The notes: generated by a model not told the origin, from the sequence alone. Counted from the first letter of the stretch, positions 18,386 through 28,237 are shown. The stretch is 64,000 nucleotides of DNA from Pseudomonas putida (GCA_041879295.1 CP047152.1:579501-643500); one strand, 5' to 3'. A program made the numbers and translations.

Positions 18386-18801
18386 CCCGCGCCGAGGTCA
18401 AGCGGCGCCTGGCCCTGGCTTGGTGGCAGTACCTGGCGGTGGGCCTGGTGCCGCTGCCTGTCATGGCTTGGGCCTTTGGGGGAGGCGATGCGTTGATCCC
18501 GGTGCTGGCCATGCCACTGTTCATCGCCGGTGCGGCTACCATGTTTCTCAGCCTGCCGCGCTTCGGCGCCTACAAGCGCGCACTTATTGCCACCTCCAAG
18601 GTGCTTGGCACGGGCGAAGAACCCACTGCCTGGATCGAACTGGCGCGGGTACGGCGCATGGCCATGCTGTATGCCTGCTTTCCGGCTTGGGTCGCCGCAC
18701 TGTCGGTGCTGGTCGGCCTGGAGGCTGTGCCGCAGATTCTGCTCGCACTGTCGACGGTTGTAGTGCTGTACCTCTATCGTATTCCGCGCCAGTTAGGCTG
18801 A
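18382..18801 (+). CDS. four-segment inner-membrane protein of unknown function
   Basis: The 139-residue product starts at a GTG overlapping the ribA stop and ends on the ATG of the next gene. It has four probable membrane segments (about 14-32, 38-56, 92-109, 113-133) with a short positively charged cytoplasmic loop ([17 protein letters not shown]). I recognise no family. Tight packing between ribA and the BtuF-like gene suggests co-transcription. Confidence 0.78.
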   Translation: MTRAEVKRRLALAWWQYLAVGLVPLPVMAWAFGGGDALIPVLAMPLFIAGAATMFLSLPRFGAYKRALIATSKVLGTGEEPTAWIELARVRRMAMLYACFPAWVAALSVLVGLEAVPQILLALSTVVVLYLYRIPRQLG

Positions 18802-19613
18802 TGCGACTGCTACCTGGCCTGCTGGCGTTGTTCGCCTGTACCGTGCTGGCTGCAGAACCGCTGCGTGTTGTCAGTCTGGCCCCTTCTATGAGCGAGATCA
18901 TGCTTGAGCTGCAGGCCGACGACCTGCTGGTGGGCGTGCTCGATGGCGGCGAACGGCCGGCTGCGCTGCGCCACTTGCCTTCGGTCGGGCGCCAGGGGCA
19001 ACTGAACATGGAGCGCCTGCTCAGCCTGCGCCCTGACCTGTTGCTGCTGTGGCCAGGCAGTGTGCCACCGGCCCAGCGCGACCAGCTCAAGCGCCTGGGT
19101 ATCGCCACCTTCAGCGCCGAACCCCACGACATCAGCCAGCTGATCGAGCAGATCGAGGCCATTGCCGGGCGTATCGGGCGTGCCGAGCAAGGTCATTCAT
19201 ACGCGCGAGCCCTCCGTGAGCGGCTGCAGCAGCTGCGCCAGCAGTATCGGCGTGATGAACCCTTGCAGGTGTTCTATCAAGTCTGGGATCGACCGTTGTA
19301 CACGCTCGGTGGCCGCCAGGTGGTGACCGACGCCCTGGCCGTGTGCGGGGCGCGCAATGTGTTCGCCGACCTTGGCCAGCCGGCGCCACAGGTGAATGTG
19401 GAGTCCGTGCTGCTGCGTAATCCGCAGGTCATCCTGGCAGCCGATGAGGCGCAATTGGCCAGCTGGAAAGCCTGGCCGCAGATTCGAGCGGTTGCTGATG
19501 GTCGCCTGCTGGTGGTGCCGGACAAAGGGCTGGAGCGCCCCAGCGGGCAGATGATCGAAGCCACCGCCCGCTTGTGTGCGTTGCTGGACGCTAAAGCGCC
19601 GGGGTCCAGGTGA
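18801..19613 (+). CDS. btuF: cobalamin-type ABC transporter substrate-binding protein
   Basis: The 270-residue protein has a signal peptide ([19 protein letters not shown]) and a TroA/BtuF fold: RVVSLAPSMSEIMLELQADDLLVG, MERLLSLRPDLLLLWPGSVPP and YQVWDRPLYTLGG. The WDRPLYTLGG motif is typical of BtuF. It should bind vitamin B12 in the periplasm. It is convergent with, and overlaps by 23 bases, the broken receptor gene btuB. I start at the ATG at 18801, overlapping the previous stop; the longer frame upstream covers two other genes. Confidence 0.87.
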   Translation: MRLLPGLLALFACTVLAAEPLRVVSLAPSMSEIMLELQADDLLVGVLDGGERPAALRHLPSVGRQGQLNMERLLSLRPDLLLLWPGSVPPAQRDQLKRLGIATFSAEPHDISQLIEQIEAIAGRIGRAEQGHSYARALRERLQQLRQQYRRDEPLQVFYQVWDRPLYTLGGRQVVTDALAVCGARNVFADLGQPAPQVNVESVLLRNPQVILAADEAQLASWKAWPQIRAVADGRLLVVPDKGLERPSGQMIEATARLCALLDAKAPGSR

Positions 19614-21427
19614 TGCTCAAGAGCCAAGTGCGGCTTTCTTCGCGATAGCCGTAGTCGTTCCCCAGATGGTTGTAATGGACGCGGCTGTACTGCTTCCCCA
19701 GCAGGTTATCCAGCTTCAGGTCGAGCGTAAGCTCGCGGCTTGCCAGCCAGCTCCCGCGCAGGCCCGCGATGCCGTAGCCTGCGATGGGGTCACTATTGCC
19801 TTCATCGTTGTAACTGCTGCTGACTGCCTGCCAGGAAGCGCCAACAGTGAAGCGGTTGAATTGGCGGTCCACGTCTAGGCTCAAGGTGCGCCGTGCCCGG
19901 CGAGGTAGGGTACGGCCGTTCTCCCTATTACGCGGGTCGATCAATGCCAAGCCCAGTTGAGACGTCCAACTGTTCCATTCTTGGCTCAGGGCTATCTCGA
20001 AACCGTCGATGCGCGCGGTGCCGACATTCTCAGGTCGTTCGCTGTATTCGATCGCGTCACGCAGGTCGGTGCGGTATAGCGAGGTCTCCAGTTTGCTGTT
20101 TTTGCTCAGTTGGCTGCGCCATTGCAACTCATAACTTTTCGAGTGTTCGGGCTTGAGCTCCGGGTTGTTGTAGCCAGGGAAGTAAAGGTCGTTGAAGGTG
20201 GGGGCGCGGAAACCTTCGCTGTACGACAGCAACATGTCATTGGCCTCGTTGAGCGGTACCGTCAGGCTGCCGCTCCAGGTGGTCTGCCCACCAAACTGCT
20301 GATTTTTGTCGTGGCGCAGGCCAAGCTCGGTGGAAAAGAATTCGCTATGAAAGCGATGCTGGGCGAACAGCGCATGATTCCAGCGGCTGTCTTCCGTGAA
20401 GTCCTCACTCGCATGGACACGGTCTTCGTACCAGTCGCTACCCAACAGCAGGCTGTTGTGTTCATCCAGGGCCAAGTTGTTTTGCCAAGTTGCCTGGTCG
20501 CGGTAGGTATTGAACGGGGCGCTTGAGTGGCTGAGCTTGTCTCGGCTTTCATCGCGGTTTTCGCTGTGGGCCAGCTCAACCCGAGTGCTCCACTGCTCGC
20601 TGACCTGGGCATCCAAGTAGCTGCCGATGCTGCTGACAGCGAAGTTCGAATACGGCACCTGAGGGCTTGCACCGCGCGGCTCGTCGAATTCGCTGCGACC
20701 ACGGCTATCGAGCAGGTTCAGGCCGGCTTCGAAGCGCTCACCGAAGGTATGGCTCAGGCTAAGGTTCAACGCCTTGTTGCGGTAGGCGTCGTGGTCACCA
20801 TCGCTGGCGAAGGATGGCCCGGTCGAGTCAATGCCGGCTGTTTCATCCAGGCTGGCGCCAAGGTTGAAGCGAGTCGTGTCGTTGCCGCCAGAAAGCCCCA
20901 GGCTGCGTTGGAATGTCTGGTTGCTGCCGGCGGCCATGCGCAGGCTGCAGGCCGGGGCCACTACTACGTCGGGTGAAGATCTGGATCACCCCACCAATGG
21001 CATCGCTACCGTACATTGCCGAGCGCGAGCCACGCAGCACTTCAACCCGCTCGATCTGGTCGACGTCCAGAAACTGCAGGCCGCTGTCGCCCGAAGTGGC
21101 ATTGGCGATGCGTACGCCATCGACCAGCACCAGGCTTTGCGCCGCCTTGGTGCCACGGATAAAGATGCCAGGCAGGCTGCCACGGCCACCGGTGGGGGCC
21201 ACTTGCACGCCCGGTACGCGGGAGAGCAGGTCGGTGACACTGGTGGGTTGCAGGCGGTCGATGTCGGAGCGGGTGAAAACCGTGTTTGCAGCACTGGTGG
21301 CGGTACGCGACTCGACCTGGCGGCTGGCGCTGATCAGCACGTCGGGGAGCTTGAGGGCGTCGTCGCGTTCAGCGGCCAGAAGGAATGTTGGAGCGCAGAG
21401 AATTGCGGCGCAGGCAGACTTCTTCAT
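19591..21427 (-). pseudogene. btuB: btuB, TonB-dependent cobalamin receptor interrupted by a frameshift
   Basis: Two minus-strand frames together make one receptor. The first (21427 down to about 20955) has a signal peptide (MKKSACAAILCAPTFLLAAER), a TonB box region (LPDVLISASR) and the plug domain ending GGVIQIFTRRSSG. The second (to 19591) continues with AAGSNQTFQRSLGLSGG and the 22-strand barrel, ending SITWTPAL. The frames change at a run of four G (20954-20957, plus strand). Removing one base restores TRRSSGPACSLRMAAGSNQ and a single protein of about 610 residues. BtuB imports B12 across the outer membrane. Either the gene is inactive or the assembly has a homopolymer error. Confidence 0.85.
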
Positions 21428-21442
21428 GGGCAGTTCCAAAGC

Positions 21443-21526
21443 ATTCGCGGGTCAACCCGCTCCCACAGGACTTCCACAGATCTTGAGCACTGTGCAGTCC
21501 CTGTAGGAGCGGGGCACCCGCGAAAG
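21443..21526. repeat. REP element pair (inverted)
   Basis: ATTCGCGGGTCAACCCGCTCC and the inverse GAGCGGGGCACCCGCGAA fill most of the 103 bp between dxs and btuB. This leaves no room for the cobalamin riboswitch often found before btuB. Confidence 0.85.
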
Positions 21527-21530
21527 AGCC

Positions 21531-23426
21531 CTAGAGGCCGAGCCTGGCCATGCGGGCCTTCACCGAGGCCTCGATCCCGGCCGCATCCAGCCCGCACTCA
21601 GCCAGCATTTGCGCAGGCTTGGCATGCTCGACATAGATATCCGGCAGCCCCAGGTGCAGAAGCGGCTTGAGCACTGCCTGGCTGGCAAGGAACTCACCCA
21701 CAGCAGCGCCCGCGCCACCCATGATGGCGTTTTCTTCGATGGTTACCAGCAGCTCATGGCTGCCTGCCAGCTCCAGCACCAGTGCCTCGTCCAGCGGCTT
21801 GACGAAGCGCATGTCGACCACTGTCGCGTTGATCTGTTCGGCCACTTGCATGGCCTCGGCCAGTTGTACACCGAACACCAGCAGGGCCACTTTCTCGCCC
21901 TGGCGGCGGACCACACCCTTGCCGATCTCCAGTGGTTGCAGGTCACCGCTGATCGGCGTATTCGGGCCGGTACCACGCGGGTACCGTACAGCTGCCGGGC
22001 CGTTGTACAGGTGGCCGGTGCTGAGCATCTTGCGCAGCTCGTTCTCGTCGCTGGGGGTCATCACCAGCATGCCTGGGATACAGCGCAGGTACGACAGATC
22101 GTAACTGCCGGCGTGGGTCGGGCCATCCTCGCCGACCAGGCCGGCACGGTCGATGGCGAACAGCACGTCGAGGTTCTGCACCGCCACGTCGTGGATCAGC
22201 TGGTCGTAGGCACGCTGCAGGAAGGTGGAGTAAATCGCCACCACCGGCTTGCTGCCCTCGCAGGCCATGCCGGCCGCCAGGGTCACGGCATGCTGCTCTG
22301 CGATCGCAACGTCGAAGTAGCGCTCAGGGTAGCGCTCGCTGAAGTCGACCAGGTCCGAGCCTTCCTTCATCGCTGGGGTAATGCCCACCAGGCGGTTGTC
22401 GGCGGCGGCCATGTCGCACAGCCACTGGCCGAACACCGCGGAATATTTCGGGCCGCTGGCTTTCTTCGGCGCGGCGGGCTTGTTGGCCGGCTCCAGCTTG
22501 GTGATGGCGTGGTAGCCGATCGGGTCGATCTCGGCAGGGGCGAAGCCTTTGCCCTTCTTGGTGACCACATGCAGGAACTGCGGGCCCTTCAGATCACGCA
22601 TGTTGCGCAGAGTGGCAATCATGGTGGGCAGGTCGTGGCCGTCGATCGGGCCGATGTAGTTCCAGCCCAGCTCTTCGAACAGCGTGCCTGGCACCAGCAT
22701 GCCCTTGGCGTACTCCTCGGTGCGACGGGCGATTTCCCAGGCACCTGGCAGTCGCGACAGCACTTTCTTGCTGCCTTCGCGCATGCTCGCGTAGGTGCGG
22801 CTGGAGAGGATCTTGGCCAGGTAGTTGGACAGGCCGCCGACGTTGCGCGAAATCGACATGTCATTGTCGTTGAGGATCACCAGCATGTCGGCATTGACTT
22901 CCTGGGCGTGGTTCAACGCCTCGAATGCCATGCCGGCGGTCAGCGCGCCATCACCGATCACCGCGATCGACTTGCGCGCGCTGTTCTGCAGGCGGGCAGC
23001 AATGGCCATGCCCAGCGCGGCGCTGATCGAGGTGCTGGAGTGGCCAACGCCAAAGGTGTCGTACTCGCTTTCGCTGCGGCGCGGGAAGGCCGCGATGCCG
23101 TCCTTCTGGCGCAGGCTGAGCATGCGGTTACGGCGCCCGGTGAGGATCTTGTGCGGGTAGGCCTGGTGCCCCACGTCCCACACCAGCCGGTCGTCCGGGG
23201 TGTCGAACACGTAGTGCAGGGCGATGGTCAGCTCGATCACGCCCAGGCCGGCACCAAAGTGCCCACCGGTCTGCCCGACGGTGTAGAGCAGTTCCTGGCG
23301 CAGTTCGTCGGCCAGCGTCTCCAGGTCGGCTTCGGCCAACCGGCGCAGGCCGGCAGGCGTGTCAGCGCGGTCGAGCAACGGCGTGACCGGGCGTTCGCGG
23401 GGGATCTCTTGAAACGTCGTGGGCAT
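21531..23426 (-). CDS. dxs: 1-deoxy-D-xylulose-5-phosphate synthase
   Basis: The 631-residue thiamine-diphosphate enzyme makes DXP from pyruvate and glyceraldehyde 3-phosphate, the first step of the MEP isoprenoid pathway and a precursor for thiamine and pyridoxal. It shows [28 protein letters not shown], the ThDP motif [17 protein letters not shown] with NDN, and the transketolase C-terminal part (DIAEQHA region and PRGTGPN). I start at 23426 ([13 protein letters not shown]); the frame upstream adds a non-conserved tail. Thiamine supply ties it to thiL. Confidence 0.96.
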   Translation of the reverse strand: MPTTFQEIPRERPVTPLLDRADTPAGLRRLAEADLETLADELRQELLYTVGQTGGHFGAGLGVIELTIALHYVFDTPDDRLVWDVGHQAYPHKILTGRRNRMLSLRQKDGIAAFPRRSESEYDTFGVGHSSTSISAALGMAIAARLQNSARKSIAVIGDGALTAGMAFEALNHAQEVNADMLVILNDNDMSISRNVGGLSNYLAKILSSRTYASMREGSKKVLSRLPGAWEIARRTEEYAKGMLVPGTLFEELGWNYIGPIDGHDLPTMIATLRNMRDLKGPQFLHVVTKKGKGFAPAEIDPIGYHAITKLEPANKPAAPKKASGPKYSAVFGQWLCDMAAADNRLVGITPAMKEGSDLVDFSERYPERYFDVAIAEQHAVTLAAGMACEGSKPVVAIYSTFLQRAYDQLIHDVAVQNLDVLFAIDRAGLVGEDGPTHAGSYDLSYLRCIPGMLVMTPSDENELRKMLSTGHLYNGPAAVRYPRGTGPNTPISGDLQPLEIGKGVVRRQGEKVALLVFGVQLAEAMQVAEQINATVVDMRFVKPLDEALVLELAGSHELLVTIEENAIMGGAGAAVGEFLASQAVLKPLLHLGLPDIYVEHAKPAQMLAECGLDAAGIEASVKARMARLGL

Positions 23427-23512
23427 CAGGCGAGTCGTTATAGGTGTGTGAAGACGCGGCAGTTTACCCCATTGTGGGAAAAGTGCCCATTCGACCACAG
23501 GTTACGCGGCCC

Positions 23513-23588
23513 CCTGTAGGAGCGGGTTTACCCGCGAATGCGTTGGCAAATTCAAGATCGCATTCGCGGGTAAACCCGATCCTACGGG
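23513..23588. repeat. REP element pair (inverted), terminator-like
   Basis: CCTGTAGGAGCGGGTTTACC...ATTCGCGGGTAAACCCGATCC form arms of a long imperfect hairpin between ispA and dxs on the same strand. Confidence 0.88.
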
Positions 23589-23603
23589 GATAGGTGAAGC
23601 TGT

Positions 23604-24491
23604 TTAGTTACGGCGTTCGACGATGTAACGCGCCAAAGCCCGCAGAGGTTCGGCCGTTTCGCCGAACCCTTGCAGTGCGGCCAGCGCCTGGTCGCGCAGT
23701 TCGATTGCATAGGCTTTGGCGGCTTCCAGGCCCAGCAGGGCCGGGTAGGTCGGTTTGTCACGCGCTATGTCTGCACCTTGGCGTTTGCCCAGGGTGGCGG
23801 TGTCGCTTTCCACGTCGAGTATGTCGTCCTGCACCTGGAATGCCAGGCCAATGGCCTGTGCATATGTCTGCAGGGCATCCAGCTGTGCCGGTTCGGCGCG
23901 GGCGCTGGCCAGGGCGCCGAGGCGTACGCTGGCTTCGATCAGCGCGCCGGTCTTGTGCCGGTGCATGAACGCCAACGCCTGCTGGTCCAGCTTCTGGCCC
24001 ACCGAACCGAGATCGATGGCCTGGCCGCCGACCATGCCGGCCGGGCCGGCAGCTTTGGACAGTACCTGAACCATGGCCAGGCGAATGCTGTCGATCTGCG
24101 GGCTCAGGCATGGGTCGAGGAGGGCACTGAAAGCCAGGCTCTGCAAACCGTCGCCAGCAAGGATGGCGCACGCTTCGTCAAAAGCCTTGTGGGTGGTTGG
24201 CTGGCCGCGACGCAAATCGTCGTCGTCCATGGCCGGGAGGTCGTCATGTACCAGCGAGTAAGCATGGATCAGCTCGACCGCGCAGGCTGCACCGTTGGCC
24301 TGCTCGGCCGGGGCGCCCAAGGCTTCGCAGGCCGCGTAGGCCAGCAACGGGCGCACGCGTTTGCCGCCGTTCATCACGCTGTAGCGCATGGCGGCGTAAA
24401 GGCGTTCCAGCTCTTTGGTCGGGGCGATGAACAGCGGTTCGAGGGCTGCGTCGACGCGCGCCTGGCAACTGGCCTGGTAGGTGCCAATCAT
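23604..24491 (-). CDS. ispA: farnesyl diphosphate synthase (short-chain polyprenyl synthase)
   Basis: The 295-residue enzyme adds isopentenyl units to form farnesyl diphosphate. The first aspartate-rich motif is [10 protein letters not shown] and the second is [19 protein letters not shown] and GGQAIDL complete the family pattern. The start at 24491 ([10 protein letters not shown]) overlaps the end of xseB by four bases. Order xseB-ispA-dxs is the standard operon. Confidence 0.95.
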   Translation of the reverse strand: MIGTYQASCQARVDAALEPLFIAPTKELERLYAAMRYSVMNGGKRVRPLLAYAACEALGAPAEQANGAACAVELIHAYSLVHDDLPAMDDDDLRRGQPTTHKAFDEACAILAGDGLQSLAFSALLDPCLSPQIDSIRLAMVQVLSKAAGPAGMVGGQAIDLGSVGQKLDQQALAFMHRHKTGALIEASVRLGALASARAEPAQLDALQTYAQAIGLAFQVQDDILDVESDTATLGKRQGADIARDKPTYPALLGLEAAKAYAIELRDQALAALQGFGETAEPLRALARYIVERRN

Positions 24492-24730
24492 GCTTCGGGC
24501 TCCGCGTCGAAGGGCTGGGCAGCCAGTTCGCCGTCGCGCTCCAGCAGAATTTGCACCTTCTGTTCGGCCTGGGCCAGGGCGCCCTGGCAATCACGGGTCA
24601 GGGCGATGCCTTGTTCGAAGGCGGCCAGCGACTCTTCCAGCGACAACTCGCCGTTCTCCAGGCGCTCGACCAGTGCTTGCAGGTCTGCGAGGGATTGCTC
24701 GAAATCGAGGGAGGCTTTTTTGCGGGCCAT
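24488..24730 (-). CDS. xseB: exodeoxyribonuclease VII small subunit
   Basis: The 80-residue, coiled-coil protein has the XseB core [23 protein letters not shown] and [12 protein letters not shown]. It pairs with XseA to degrade single-stranded DNA. First gene of xseB-ispA-dxs. Confidence 0.95.
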   Translation of the reverse strand: MARKKASLDFEQSLADLQALVERLENGELSLEESLAAFEQGIALTRDCQGALAQAEQKVQILLERDGELAAQPFDAEPEA

Positions 24731-24843
24731 GGCGACTGTCTCGGTGGCATTCAGAACGGCGCGACACTAGCAGAGCGGGGCGGGGGGAGCAAACTTGTGT
24801 GGAGCAGGCTTCTGGGGCGAACCTCGATACTGTATGAAACAAA

Positions 24844-24941
24844 CAAGGCGATCACGCGCAGCACAGATGTTTCTGGCCCGAAAAAATGTAGGAGCGAGCT
24901 TTGCTCGCGATGCGCCGCGCAGGCGGCGCTCGATTTCAGCG
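24844..24941 (+). repeat. half copy of a second repeat family (GAGCGAGC type)
   Basis: This segment contains, in order, a CAAGGCGATCACGCGC block (13 of 16 bases shared with the inner arm at 56865), GGCCCGAAA, GTAGGAGCGAGCTTTGCTCG, and GCGCCGCGCAGGCGGCGCTCGAT. The same blocks in the same order make each half of the nested palindrome at 56731-56969. It lies between xseB and ribB. Confidence 0.8.
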
Positions 24942-24975
24942 CCGCCATCTACCTCAAGTCAGGCGCAGAAAACCA

Positions 24976-25626
24976 TCAAGCCGTAGCAGCTTCCCGTTCC
25001 ACCATCGCTTCACGGTATCGCGCCAGTTCCTCGATGGTCAGCACCGGCAAATTGTACTGCCGTGCATATACCGCCACCTGCTCACCACGGGCCATGCTGC
25101 CATCGGGGTTCATCAGCTCGCACAAGACCGCTGCCGGGCGCAGGCCGGCCAGGCGCGCCAGGTCTACCGAGCCTTCGGTGTGCCCACGGCGGGTCAGCAC
25201 CCCGCCATTGCGGGCGCGCAGCGGAAAAACATGCCCCGGGCTGACGATATGGCGCTGTTCGGCGCTGGAGCGCAGTGCTGCGCCAATGGTGGTGATGCGG
25301 TCCTGGGCACTAACCCCTGTGGTGATACCTTCGGCCGCTTCGATGGTAACGGTGAAACCGGTGCCGTGCCGTGCCTGATTATTCTGCACCATGGGCGCCA
25401 GCTGCAGTTCGTCGACGGTGACTTCGTCCAGGCACAGGCAGACGATGCCGCTGCAATCGCGAATCATCATGGCCATGGTCTGCAGCGAAATGTTCTCGGC
25501 GGCGGCAATGATGTCCGCTTCGTCCTCGCGGTCGTCATCGTCGAGCAACAGTACAGGGCGCCCGGCCTGGAAGGCGGCGATGGCGGCGGAAACATTGGGG
25601 AATTGCGCGGGGTGCTGGGTGAACAT
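24976..25626 (-). CDS. ribB: 3,4-dihydroxy-2-butanone-4-phosphate synthase
   Basis: The 216-residue enzyme converts ribulose 5-phosphate to DHBP. It has [11 protein letters not shown] (29-39), [29 protein letters not shown] and [17 protein letters not shown] start at 25626 with GAGGAGCG seven bases upstream; the open frame beyond runs through the FMN riboswitch. It duplicates the DHBP synthase half of RibBX and is the copy under FMN control. Confidence 0.95.
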   Translation of the reverse strand: MFTQHPAQFPNVSAAIAAFQAGRPVLLLDDDDREDEADIIAAAENISLQTMAMMIRDCSGIVCLCLDEVTVDELQLAPMVQNNQARHGTGFTVTIEAAEGITTGVSAQDRITTIGAALRSSAEQRHIVSPGHVFPLRARNGGVLTRRGHTEGSVDLARLAGLRPAAVLCELMNPDGSMARGEQVAVYARQYNLPVLTIEELARYREAMVEREAATA

Positions 25627-25710
25627 GAAACGCTCCTCGTGAATGATCGATGAACGTCTCGGGGCGAACAAAATGCGCGCGCAAGGGCGCCCGGATGGCC
25701 CCTGCATAAC

Positions 25711-25841
25711 GCCTTCTTTCATCCGGACTATGACCGTCGGCTCTGGAGTTGCACCAGATCTGCTGACCCCCGACATGGTCGGGGCGCTCGCGGGCTCATC
25801 TTTCGATTTACCGCCGGTGGGGACTTTCACCCCGCCCTGAA
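25711..25841 (-). promoter_or_regulatory. FMN riboswitch (RFN element) of ribB
   Basis: On the minus strand the leader reads AGGGCGGGGTGAAAGTCCCC, ACCGGCGGTAAATCG, GAGCCCGCGAGC, a variable hairpin (CCCCGACCATGTCGGGG), GATCTGGTGCAACTCCAGAG, CCGACGGTCATAGTCCGGATGAAAGAAGGC. These are the conserved helices and joints of the RFN aptamer. It ends about 85 bases before the ribB start, so FMN should repress ribB. I could not decide between transcriptional and translational control. Confidence 0.95.
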
Positions 25842-25997
25842 GACCGCCCAAGCATACAGCACAGGGCCACCTCACTGGCAACCCGCTGTTCTACTACCTT
25901 CGATGAGACTTGCAGCAGTAACCATCTACCCCTTTTCACCTGCCGCAGCGCCTACCTTCGTGACGGTCACATTGGCAAACCCAGGAAACGAACCGTC

Positions 25998-26978
25998 ATG
26001 TCCTCTCTCTATCCTTTTACCGATACCGATCTCCATCTCGCATTCAGGAAGGTCGTCGACACATTGTTCGACAAGAAGCGCGACTACGTCGACGGCGTGC
26101 TCAAGCCCAAAATGCTCATCATTGCCGGTGCACAGGGCTCGGGTAAGACGTACTTGCTGGAAAACACGCTGCTGAAGAGCGGGCGCTACGACAATTATGT
26201 TCGCCTTTACGAAACCCATTTTCGTGAACTGCACCCTCATTATCGGGCGATGGAAGACAAAGGCGTGCTGCATGTCTATGAGCATACCGAGTCGTTCATC
26301 TGGCGCCTGGGGGCAATGATTTGCACGTATGCGATGGAAAACAAATACAACATCATCATGGAGACCGCCCTCGACAGCCCTCATTTCGCTGATTTTCCAC
26401 CTGAAGCCGCCCGGCAGGGCTATCAGAGCGAGGTCCATCTGATAGCGTGCCAGAAAGAGTTCAGCCACTGGTCGACCCTGGACCGTGTGGTCAACAGCGT
26501 TGGCAATCATGAGATCGAGCGTGTGGTCAGCCTGACGCAGATCGAAGAGGCGCAAATCAATGGCAGGTCCATCATCGATGCTTTCGAAAACGCCTGTATC
26601 GAGGTGCCGGGTTCCGAAATCGTGATCTATCGACGTGGCCTGGAGACGGACAGGAATAGCCTGCCGGTCTGTCACAGCACCTGTCCTGAAAAAGGGCTCC
26701 TCGTGCCCCAGCAGACCTACCAGGGCAGGGCATTCTTCCGCGGGGCGGACCTGAAGATCAACTTCAAGGTCCAGCGCAGCCCCCAGGCCGATTTCCCCTG
26801 TTCCTATATTCAGTATGCGCAGGTGGTGCATGCCGGCCTGCTGGGTTCGGAACACCGTCGGACGATGGCCGAACTCAATTGCAAAACCCTCGGTCAGGCT
26901 CAGAAGCTGATGTCGCAGTTGCCTGTCGATGTCTATCGCGAGCTGTGCCTGTACGTGCTCAAGTACGCGCAACCTTGA
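25998..26978 (+). CDS. zeta-toxin-like P-loop kinase, solitary
   Basis: The 326-residue protein has Walker A GAQGSGKT (44-51) followed by ETHFRELHPHY (72-82). This aligns with the zeta-toxin motif DxFxxxHPxF, in which the Asp is the proposed general base; here that position is Thr73, with Glu72 next to it. A later METALDSPHF segment fits the zeta fold. Zeta toxins phosphorylate UDP-N-acetylglucosamine and are neutralised by epsilon antitoxin, but no antitoxin-like small gene adjoins. AGGAAACG lies about 11 bases before the start. The C-terminal 120 residues match nothing I know. It may be an altered kinase or effector rather than a toxin. Confidence 0.75.
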   Translation: MSSLYPFTDTDLHLAFRKVVDTLFDKKRDYVDGVLKPKMLIIAGAQGSGKTYLLENTLLKSGRYDNYVRLYETHFRELHPHYRAMEDKGVLHVYEHTESFIWRLGAMICTYAMENKYNIIMETALDSPHFADFPPEAARQGYQSEVHLIACQKEFSHWSTLDRVVNSVGNHEIERVVSLTQIEEAQINGRSIIDAFENACIEVPGSEIVIYRRGLETDRNSLPVCHSTCPEKGLLVPQQTYQGRAFFRGADLKINFKVQRSPQADFPCSYIQYAQVVHAGLLGSEHRRTMAELNCKTLGQAQKLMSQLPVDVYRELCLYVLKYAQP

Positions 26979-27208
26979 TTTGACCAAGGCAGGGCAGTCG
27001 CTGGCCAAGTACGCCTTCGATTGCCCTGCGCAGGGAAGTGGCCAGTATGGGGCCGTGCCCCAGGCCATTGAAAGTTATAATGCTCACAAATCACCCCGTG
27101 TGTAACTATATATAAGTAATCCTACAGGGTGTATGCATTGTCAGTGACGGTAAAGTCACGGCGTTAAACAGTGATCTGGTTTTAATGCAATATACTTAAA
27201 GCATTCGA

Positions 27209-27667
27209 TCAATGCCACTGGCGCTTTATGTCCCGCCATTGAATTTCTGATACCCACTTGTCTGCCACCGGAAAGAAAATATTCTCCTCGGCATCCATAT
27301 GATCATAGTACTTCTTGATGAAGTCTTCGATCGTGTCGGCGATTACTCTCGCTTCCTGCGTTGACTGCTCCAACATCTTGAGTTGTCCAGCAATTCGCTT
27401 GAAGGCTTGATGATCTTGCTCGATAGCCATGACCCGTTGGTGGATCGGGGCTTCGGTTGCCAGCAAGGCCAGCCGAATAAGCTCTTCATTTTCATGGTGG
27501 TGCCGCTCTGCATCGCCATGCAAGGCTTCCAGTTGCTTAAACAACAGCTTGCGGTCATCGGCACCCGCAGATCCGTGCCTAATCCTCTCCAGTAACTCTT
27601 TGATCTGAGTAATTTTGGTAGCCACCTCATGATGATAGGCGTGCAGCTCTTTCAATAAGGCGTTCAT
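27209..27667 (-). CDS. hemerythrin-like HHE domain protein
   Basis: The 152-residue protein is all helical with four sets of candidate iron ligands: HAYHHE near residue 9, HHHENEE near 57, HQAFKRI near 86, and DHMDAEENIFFP near 122. This is the di-iron hemerythrin pattern for binding oxygen, NO or sensing iron. It is a single-gene unit in an AT-richer stretch. Specific function not deducible. Confidence 0.87.
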   Translation of the reverse strand: MNALLKELHAYHHEVATKITQIKELLERIRHGSAGADDRKLLFKQLEALHGDAERHHHENEELIRLALLATEAPIHQRVMAIEQDHQAFKRIAGQLKMLEQSTQEARVIADTIEDFIKKYYDHMDAEENIFFPVADKWVSEIQWRDIKRQWH

Positions 27668-28008
27668 GCTAAGTCCTCATCAATACACCAAGCCGTTACA
27701 GATTAAATATTATTATTAAGCAATCTCTAATGATAGCTGCACGTGTGGCATACATCTAATCGTTTAATTATAGTCAAGAGCGAAACACCCACCTTCGAAA
27801 AAACCGCCCCATTGGAAGATTTCGAAATATCAATTTGATGTTTATATGCGTTACAAGAAGAAACAGACACACCAGGATAGGTTGCGGGCTGCCCTTCAAA
27901 CAGCGGGGGGCTGAGCAGAGCGGGAGGCGCAAAGGGCTGCGTTCTATGCACGGAGGTAGGGGTTGGAAACCCGCGGGTTGTGAATGCTGTTTTTGAAGGT
28001 TTGTTAAA

Positions 28009-28036
28009 TTAAAAAGCCGGCTTGTGGCCGGCTTCT
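28009..28036 (-). terminator. Rho-independent terminator
   Basis: On the minus strand, AAGCCGGC-CACAA-GCCGGCTT forms an 8-bp perfect stem followed by TTTTT. The nearest minus-strand gene ends 200 bp earlier, so this may end a small RNA or a long 3' leader. Confidence 0.85.
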
Positions 28037-28182
28037 CGGGGACGCTTCCGACTAATTTATGGTAAGCCGCAATCGCCTTAACTGTGTGGCCATCAAGGGC
28101 CTGAAAGAGATGGCAGATGCCCGTGTGGGATATCGCCGAGCCCTCTGGACCGCGGCTTGCGCCGGTCGGGGCTTAATGTGCG
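28009..28182 (-). ncRNA. candidate small RNA ending at the strong terminator
   Basis: A TATGCT -10-like box (28187-28192) would start a transcript near 28180 that ends at the terminator, about 170 nt. A 33-codon frame starts MLRRTLSPD just at its 5' end, without a clear ribosome site. PhrS-type RNAs have a comparable size and a short frame, but I cannot confirm homology. It could also be only the 3' tail of the CI-like gene transcript. Confidence 0.4.
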
Positions 28183-28237
28183 GCGTAGCATACAAGGGCG
28201 GGCGCAGGATGCCCAGCAAAAAATTGCGCAGGGTGCT

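Larger units (their letters stand above)
27668..28237. other. 570-bp AT-richer gap without a convincing protein gene
   Basis: The left 300 bp are AT-rich and show no conserved frame; a 74-codon minus frame (27727-27951) lacks a ribosome site and protein-like composition. The right part holds a strong minus-strand terminator at 28009-28036 and a possible small RNA upstream of it. Confidence 0.55.

Noticed and set aside
21428-21530. Cobalamin riboswitch before btuB
   Set aside because: The gap is almost filled by a REP pair and lacks the conserved B12-box core.
21609-23519. Long plus-strand open frame (636 codons) over dxs
   Set aside because: It is antisense to a clear dxs gene, has no family-like motif and reflects the open reverse frame of high-GC coding DNA.
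24976-25881. Longer form of RibB starting at 25881
   Set aside because: The extra N-terminal part is the FMN riboswitch read as protein; the family start and ribosome site are at 25626.
26989-27028. Inverted GCAGGGCA...TGCCCTGC after the zeta-like gene as terminator
   Set aside because: The loop is long and no T-tract follows, so it is not a convincing terminator.
27727-27951. 74-codon minus-strand frame in the AT-rich gap
   Set aside because: No ribosome site, no similarity to known patterns, and composition does not look coding.
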